Assembly (NCBI RefSeq): GCF_000514775.1
Contig: NZ_AZWO01000005.1
Location: 177,046-241,045, forward strand
DNA: 64,000 nucleotides
Direction: 5' to 3'
Source: Salinispora pacifica CNR114
Lineage (GTDB): Bacteria; Actinomycetota; Actinomycetes; Mycobacteriales; Micromonosporaceae
Under the pieces are notes generated by a model. That model was not told the DNA's origin and ran no database searches. It saw only the letters and a program-made list of their open reading frames with translations. The translations under genes were made by a program, and so were the position numbers. Shown piece after piece: positions 60,901 to 64,000 of the stretch; positions within the stretch are counted from its first letter, which is position 1, and each line of letters opens with the position of its first letter.

Positions 60901-62831
60901 CGGCGCCGGGTGGTGTGGTGATGCGTTTCGTGTACCACGCCACCAGCTCTCCCCGGCTCGTCGCCCTCGCCGGTGACCACCAGGGCAGCCCGTATGCCGA
61001 GGTCACACTCGATGCCGAGATGTCGGTGCGGGTCCGTAAGCAGGATCCGTTCGGTAACCAACGCGGCACCACGCCCCTCGGCGTCAAGATGCAGACCCGC
61101 GATGGCTTCCTCGGCGCGGACCGGGATGACGCCTCCGGCTACACGCCGCTGGGTGCCCGGCTCTACGACCCGGTGGTGGGCCGGTTCCTCTCCGCCGACC
61201 CGGTGCTGGACATCGCGGACCCGATGCAGTCCAACGGGTACGCGTACGCCCACAACAACCCGGTGACCCACTCGGACCCGACGGGTCTGTCGGTGTCGTT
61301 GACCGCCTCGGAGAAGGCGGCGGCGCTCGCGGGCGCGGGTCTGTCGGCGGCGCAGGTCGCCCAGGCCCAGGCCGACATGAACCGTTCGTTGATGTCGGTG
61401 ATCCTCGACTCGGCCTGGTACATGCTGAAGGAGTTCATCGGCATCAACGACGCCATGAACTGCTTCGGCGGTGATATGTGGGCGTGCGGCAGCCTCATCG
61501 TCGGGGCGATTCCCTGGACGAAGCTCGGCAAGATTCCGGGCGTACTCAAGGCAGTCAACCGGACTATCTCCGCGATTCAGGCATGGCGTACGGCGAAGCG
61601 TGTCGCCGAAGGGGTGCTACGCGCCGCCAAGGCGGCGGAGACGGCGGCGCTCAACGCCAAGAAGCTGGCCATCGAGAAGGCGAAGAAGGCGGCCCAGGCC
61701 GCGAAGAAAAAAGCTGCTCAAAAGGCGCAAACAACAAGTAATAAGGCGGTCAACGCCACAAAGAAGACCGGCAACTCAGCCCAGAAGAACGCCCAGGCGA
61801 AATCCAACCCGAAGGGTTCGTCGGCGGCCTCCAGCGGTGCCGGCAAATCCGGTAAGTCCGGCGGTGGCTCCGGTAAGTCCGGCGGTGGCTCCGGCAAGTC
61901 CGGCGGTGGCTCCGGCAAGGGTGACTCCAAGGGCGGCGGGGACTCCGGCGCGACGACGCGCGGCAACGGCGGCTCAAGCGGCGGGTCCTGCCCAACCCCC
62001 GGCAACAGCTTCGTTCCTGGCACCAGGGTCCTGATGGCGGACGGCTCCACCAAGCCGGTGGAGGATGTGCAGCCGGGTGACGAGGTCCTAGTCACTGACC
62101 CAGAGACGGGCGAGACCGTGGCTGAGACGGTCACTGCGGCCATCACGGGCGACGGCGTCAAGAAGCTGGTGAAGGTCACCATCGACACCGATGGCGACCG
62201 TGGTACGGAGACCGCCGAGATCACCGCGACCGATGGCCACCCGTTCTGGGTGCCGGAGCTGGGTGAGTGGATCGACGCCACCGACCTACGTTCCGGCCAG
62301 TGGCTGCGGACCAGCTCGGGCACGTACGTGCAGATCACGGCGATCGATCGCTGGGACATCCTGCAGGCCACCGTCCACAACCTCACCGTCGCCAACATCC
62401 ACACGTACTATGTGATCGCTGGCAACACGCCGGTCCTCGTACACAACTGCGGAGGGCGGGAGAGCCTCAGCGACAACGGCTACGAATGGGATCACGACGA
62501 GACCGGTAGTCTTCTTTATGGTGAGGTTGATGCCGACGGTGGATTGACTCTACTGGCGGACATGAAGAACAGCCCGGTGAGAGGGCAAGTGATTTTTGGG
62601 CGGATGATGGATTCTCTGGGCAGCAAGGTGCGAACAATCAATGGGAACCTTGTGGATGAGAACAAGGCGTCGTTTGTCGCAGCACTTGCGGGCGGGAACA
62701 CGCCAGAACAGGCTGCATGGACGACCTGGACCGGAAAAATGGCTCAAAGGCATGGCTTCACGAAGCTTTTGCATGTAGACCAAGAGGTATCCGTCGGGGC
62801 ACCTGTTCGGCTAAGGTTCGGTAGGCCGTGA
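54939..62831 (+). CDS. RHS-repeat polymorphic toxin with ricin lectin, HINT and C-terminal toxin domains
   Basis: 2630 residues. The N-terminus carries a Tat-like signal (TRRAFVLALTATLAVTTLPA). A sugar-binding/SpvB-like part (QASWIGDGWDYNAGAI) follows, then many YD/RHS repeats (RYTYDGLGRVTRE, YEYDARGHLVQATN, WSWTYDQRGRLVTAVDP). A ricin-type beta-trefoil lies near residues 1815-1943 (KCIDLNKAVPGEAVQLYPC). The RHS core ends at LYDPVVGRFLSADPVLD near 2095. A Lys/Ala/Gly linker is next, then the HINT domain from about 2357 (FVPGTRVLMADGSTKPVED to IAGNTPVLVHNC). The last ~127 residues are the toxin: GEVDADGGLTLLADMKNSP, FGRMMDSLGSKVRTING, EQAAWTTWTGKMAQRHGF. I do not recognise its activity. RHS toxins are exported and kill competitors by contact. 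GGGAG precedes ATG at 54939. Confidence 0.93.
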   Translation: MRGTGLLFRRPSGRRTPTELGRLVGPTRRAFVLALTATLAVTTLPAAAFAVPGSGMTREQVELPELPEIERVDRDEGAETDLTTAPEVPIDPYVPQAVDPWQQDSGVVDLTGLAAGDSRPVDDLPIALGVPEEGDPADLAGTWNVDLAAPEASQDAGVAGLIMKLTPPETADPAAEVALSVDYTPFADLYGPQAADRFGVVLLPDCVYDDPDSGDCATSGGTGGGMPARTAAPTDLTGPAAAQPVPSEVELVPADEAPTNNSAAEDEPTRRVVTGTVPVASLLGADAADTITTEATTTTAGTTTADTASAVTTSAVAARSSTGSSVVGVLDTGGSTAGDFTATPLLSSGSWAAGSSSGAFTYGYQVQVPETAGGLMPKVNLSYSSQSVDGRTSATNNQASWIGDGWDYNAGAITRSYANCRQDSKKPGANNSKHRTADLCWGSSNATLSLGGMTTELVWDEDKQRWFTANGDGSTVELRTDTSRANGDADGEYWIVTTRDGTRYHFGLHRLPGWSDHGSGADDPVTNSVLTVPVYGNHAGEPCYKAGNWAGSFCTQAWRWGLDYVEDINGNAMSLWWGKETNYYARNFNFKAPVKYDRGGYLSRIEYGQRRDTLFTADPLARVKFTVAERCFDEGELTCSEKNFTSSNPGNYRIWYDTPANLRCTEGEKCWNAGPSFFTRKRLDKITTSAQRRSGDTTLQAVDEYQLTQSFPILLTGPNTALWLESITRTGYARNGTTDEKVTLNPVRFEHNAEDMPNRVKQDHRPGFSRLRIARVINEYGGETVVSYKAPTGDCATGTNLPGKDDTADLKANTRLCYPSYWHPDPEAEDIDWFHKYVVDSIEELPAIDGASVATVTRYTYGTPAWRLAEREFTKKSTRTYSQFAGFAQVSVRTGDDDPAIGSAQTKTVTRYFRGLGDTVSVRDITGAEIAKDRKPFAGRIAEELTYTSAEDADDEWLTRSVTYPAAQLLASRDRDDGLSPLEAWRVTEPRQVAHARSSGTGDDTRTERVVETKTTFETTHGLPTHVESRGDTEQTGDESCAFLEYHHRLDKNLIGLTKQVRSSPTTCADATFDDLTTLSSASRVAYDGADYGADLGAGTRGLATQTWSLKGDGSGFQADGTTGFDAIGRVVTRTDVDGETSTITYTPATGQAFAVSEENALGHRQTREVEPGRAVSLKTTDVNGLVSEARYDPLGRLVEAWAPGRTPSTAAVPDFRAEYATPAGKPPYITTFARGHEGRIETSVTLYDGMGRERQSQTEAVGGGRLITDTLYNSSGEVWQTRNAYPADGSPIGQLFTPLADTAVPNATRYTYDGLGRVTRELPVLDGVGMPARATSYTYGEDHSTVVNPAGAASYRIFSDAMGRTTRLDTFTDSGHTEFTSMRYEYDARGHLVQATNSADETHPWSWTYDQRGRLVTAVDPNSGTSQLTYDRFDRQESVTNGRNITVWNRYDKLHRPTEQRLGISDGTLLASFTYDSAPGGKGLPATATRYTDGLAYTQAIGGYTDDYQPTSTTLTLPDSIADTWGLETSYRYDYTYTDTGLPESTMLPAVGTLPAEKLLVRYTSDGLPLSVSGKDWYGAETVYSPYGQVLRSTLGAQPYRVWTTASYDNASGALTDQQVHREQTDDQSIVAANLVSHRSYRYDDAGNVTSIRERSLGLEERQCFTYDPIGQLTTAWTATDQESCAASPAGDTVTAGTDGAGYWQEYEYDLLGNRTKLVEKDLTGDTDKDATTSYDYGKADGTQPRTLTKVTKDYVTPGGAEITAVAERLYELTGETKVVTSVENGDQQVLSWTYDGKVDRITGAGSRGKTAYVGLADKCIDLNKAVPGEAVQLYPCNDTVAQKWAFAPVPDQADPNLGTLSVYDDWCVQPAGDTAGSAIATQECSGSTDQHLERLSTGQLKHPASSLCLGVKDEVTDDRTPLVLVTCDADSAAQQWEAQDETRHLYGPGGSRLLTIQDQQATLHLGEVVLTVQRGGVQVNAQRSYPAPGGVVMRFVYHATSSPRLVALAGDHQGSPYAEVTLDAEMSVRVRKQDPFGNQRGTTPLGVKMQTRDGFLGADRDDASGYTPLGARLYDPVVGRFLSADPVLDIADPMQSNGYAYAHNNPVTHSDPTGLSVSLTASEKAAALAGAGLSAAQVAQAQADMNRSLMSVILDSAWYMLKEFIGINDAMNCFGGDMWACGSLIVGAIPWTKLGKIPGVLKAVNRTISAIQAWRTAKRVAEGVLRAAKAAETAALNAKKLAIEKAKKAAQAAKKKAAQKAQTTSNKAVNATKKTGNSAQKNAQAKSNPKGSSAASSGAGKSGKSGGGSGKSGGGSGKSGGGSGKGDSKGGGDSGATTRGNGGSSGGSCPTPGNSFVPGTRVLMADGSTKPVEDVQPGDEVLVTDPETGETVAETVTAAITGDGVKKLVKVTIDTDGDRGTETAEITATDGHPFWVPELGEWIDATDLRSGQWLRTSSGTYVQITAIDRWDILQATVHNLTVANIHTYYVIAGNTPVLVHNCGGRESLSDNGYEWDHDETGSLLYGEVDADGGLTLLADMKNSPVRGQVIFGRMMDSLGSKVRTINGNLVDENKASFVAALAGGNTPEQAAWTTWTGKMAQRHGFTKLLHVDQEVSVGAPVRLRFGRP

Positions 62832-63085
62832 TGCCTGCTGCGGGGGAGTGGCGTCATATTTTTCGCGCGTCGATTGATTCTGGTGGTGGACTAGTTGATA
62901 TTGCTCGCATAATCAGGTCCCATGGAGAGTCTGGCCAATACATTCAGGCGGCAGCAGCATTGCGGCAAGAGTTCGGGTTCAAGATTGTTGAAGCCTTGGC
63001 TGTTGTCGGTTGGGCTGAAGGGAGCGATGACAGCGAAGTGTCTCTGTTGGAAATGTGCCGCAAGATAGAAACGGAGATAAAATAG
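62831..63085 (+). CDS. Probable immunity protein of the RHS toxin
   Basis: 84 residues: MPAAGEWRHIFRASIDSGGG, LVDIARIIRSHGESGQYIQA, FKIVEALAVVGWAEGSDDSE. The start overlaps the toxin stop (GTGATG), the tightest possible linkage, as for immunity genes of polymorphic toxins. Small, acidic and without a signal peptide, as expected of a cytoplasmic antitoxin. The family is not one I recognise, so the assignment rests on position. Confidence 0.65.
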   Translation: MPAAGEWRHIFRASIDSGGGLVDIARIIRSHGESGQYIQAAAALRQEFGFKIVEALAVVGWAEGSDDSEVSLLEMCRKIETEIK

Positions 63086-63313
63086 CTGGGTCGGCGTCAA
63101 AGAATCGTCGCGGCGATGGCTGGCCGACTGCCGCGGCTCTTGGTGTGCGGCCCGGTGTTTCGGGTGTTGAAGGCCACGGACGTCTTCCCAGATTGCCGTC
63201 ACCGTCGCCGTCAACACCGATATACTTGCGATACGCAGGGTGGACGCTATACGCGAATGGCCAGGTAAAACGCTATAAATATGTAAGTCACACTGCGTGA
63301 AGGGCTGAAAGTC
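63086..63313. other. 228-bp gap between immunity gene and orphan tail
   Basis: Contains only short frames, such as 63055-63300 (81 codons) with protein-like text only at its end (LRYAGWTLYANGQVKRYKYV). It may be debris from an older toxin or immunity gene. GC content is lower than average. Confidence 0.35.
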
Positions 63314-63748
63314 CCACACGTACTATGTGATTGCAGGCGAAACCCCGGTCCTGGTGCACAACTGCAACGACGTCATCACCAACGCCGAGGGGTACGACAA
63401 CTCGGGAGCAGTCGGGGCGCATGGCGATGGTACGGGGTTAGCGGAGTCTATGACCTGGACGCCGGTACATTCCGGGCCCAGCGCAGTGTTTTGGAAAGGT
63501 CCCTTGGCGACTCTCCTAATGTCGTCCTGCGGAATGGTGGCCATGGGCAGATCAATTTCGAACACTTCAACATGTCGCGCCGGACTGTTGGCTTCACGAT
63601 GATCGCTGAGGAAGGTGGATTCAGTACTAAGTGGGGCTCGGGGCTGAACGGTAGGAAGTTTGGGCAGCGAAATGCGCCGGAGCAGTATAGATTCCAAGTC
63701 ATGGAGGCCGTATCTGCGGCTGTCGGGAGGCGGGTGTGGTCGAAGTGA
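63314..63748 (+). pseudogene. Displaced HINT end and orphan toxin tail, frameshifted
   Basis: It opens with an exact copy of CCACACGTACTATGTGAT (also at 62399-62416 in the main gene), translating as HTYYVIAGETPVLVHNCN, the end of a HINT domain. A different toxin tail follows: DVITNAEGYDNSGAVGAHGD. Near 63440 the protein-like frame shifts by one base and continues GVYDLDAGTFRAQRSVLERS, SPNVVLRNGGHGQINFEHFN, KWGSGLNGRKFGQRNAPEQY to the stop at 63748. No start codon or RHS part precedes it. This is the signature of orphan toxin tails left behind when a new tail replaces an old one. It cannot be made without recombination into the main gene and a frame repair. Confidence 0.8.
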
Positions 63749-63873
63749 ATGACGGTGGTTCCCGTGTCCGGGGTCTGTTGATTCCTGCGCTCCTTGTGAA
63801 GGCAATTGAGTCGGGGGGGTGTCCCTATGGGTTTGGTCAAGCCGGGATGGGGCTTGTTGGCCGTGGTTGGTAG
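63745..63873 (+). pseudogene. Truncated immunity gene of the orphan toxin
   Basis: GTG at 63745 overlaps the orphan toxin stop (GTGA). The first ~23 codons read VNDGGSRVRGLLIPALLVKA IESG, plausible as the start of an immunity protein. From about 63815 the frame runs into the IS110-like sequence on the other strand and stops at 63873. The immunity gene therefore seems to have lost its 3' part to the insertion. Confidence 0.4.
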
Positions 63874-64000
63874 GGGATCTTGTCGCGGAGCATGGCGAAC
63901 AGGACGTCGCAGCGGCGTCGGGCGAGGCAGATGAGGGCGGCGTTGTGGCGTTTGCCTTCGGCGCGTTTGCGGTCGTAGTAGGCGCGGCTGACGGGGTCGG
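63837..64000 (-). mobile_element. IS110-family transposase, 3' end (runs off the window)
   Basis: On the minus strand the final 54 codons read DPVSRAYYDRKRAEGKRHN, then CLARRRCDVLFAMLRDKIPY and a stop at 63837-63839. SRAYYDRKRAxGKxHxxA and LARRRxxVLxAML are the C-terminal end of the IS110/IS116/IS902 transposase (the Tnp_20 domain). The catalytic DEDD part and the other end lie beyond position 64000. The insertion point is not exact because IS110 elements lack clear inverted ends. Confidence 0.8.

Noticed and set aside
58809..61271. 820-codon minus-strand frame in the RHS gene
   Set aside because: Antisense shadow; the plus strand encodes clear RHS repeats and a lectin domain.
1..64000. tRNA, rRNA and riboswitch genes
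   Set aside because: Scanning by eye gave no cloverleaf with CCA-proximal pairing or conserved T-loop (GGTTCGAxTCC) and no known riboswitch core; a covariance-model search would be decisive.

Overview
The window is high-GC actinobacterial chromosome. The housekeeping genes and their order (proS; rpsP-khpA-rimM-trmD-rplS-lepB-lepB-rnhB-DUF2469; xerC-dprA-comM-yraN; rpsB-tsf-pyrH-frr-cdsA-rlmN), frequent GTG starts, DivIVA-repeat and Scr1/DUF397 proteins suggest a Micromonosporaceae member (Salinispora- or Micromonospora-like). This is judged from memory of gene order and protein style; no database search was run.

Layout. 1-9.3 kb: the end of an amidohydrolase gene, proS, a DUF402 gene, then the ribosome/tRNA-modification/secretion cluster. 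9.3-12.1 kb: a secreted M23-like protein and a secreted nucleoside-hydrolase-like protein with an acidic tandem-repeat tail. 12.3-15.5 kb: xerC, dprA and the 3' part of comM, all on the minus strand.

15.5-37.3 kb: an integrated element of about 21.8 kb that cuts comM inside its Walker A codons. The same 11-bp sequence is left at both edges. It carries a large serine recombinase at the left edge, a replication-relaxation protein, a second (tyrosine) recombinase, a CoiA-like nuclease with a long charged helix, an internally duplicated small protein, a sigma-like protein, and a DUF2637 membrane protein at the right edge. Its cargo is an operon of four overlapping glycosyltransferase genes, probably headed by three small or regulatory genes, next to an FkbM methyltransferase and a P-loop kinase. 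A control locus of two Scr1-type XRE regulators, two DUF397 proteins and a DUF6879 protein follows, with CTAG-containing repeats about 17 bp apart in two of its intergenic regions. I see no FtsK/TraB-type translocase, so the element looks mobilizable, satellite-like or decayed.

37.3-47.4 kb: the 5' part of comM, yraN, a disordered membrane protein, and the rpsB-tsf-pyrH-frr-cdsA-rlmN cluster, then a repeat-rich DivIVA-domain protein. 47.5-51.3 kb: a DUF2631 protein, a beta-lactamase-fold/Rieske fusion and a phytoene-dehydrogenase-like flavoprotein. 51.4-64 kb: a divergent pair of giant secreted proteins, one FG-GAP/DNRLRE and one RHS polymorphic toxin of 2630 residues with ricin-type lectin, HINT and C-terminal toxin domains. 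Behind it lie a likely immunity gene, then a displaced second HINT-toxin tail that is frameshifted and whose immunity gene seems cut short by an IS110-family insertion running off the window.

The most interesting material is the comM-targeting element with its glycosyltransferase/methyltransferase/kinase cargo, and the RHS locus that preserves an older toxin tail.
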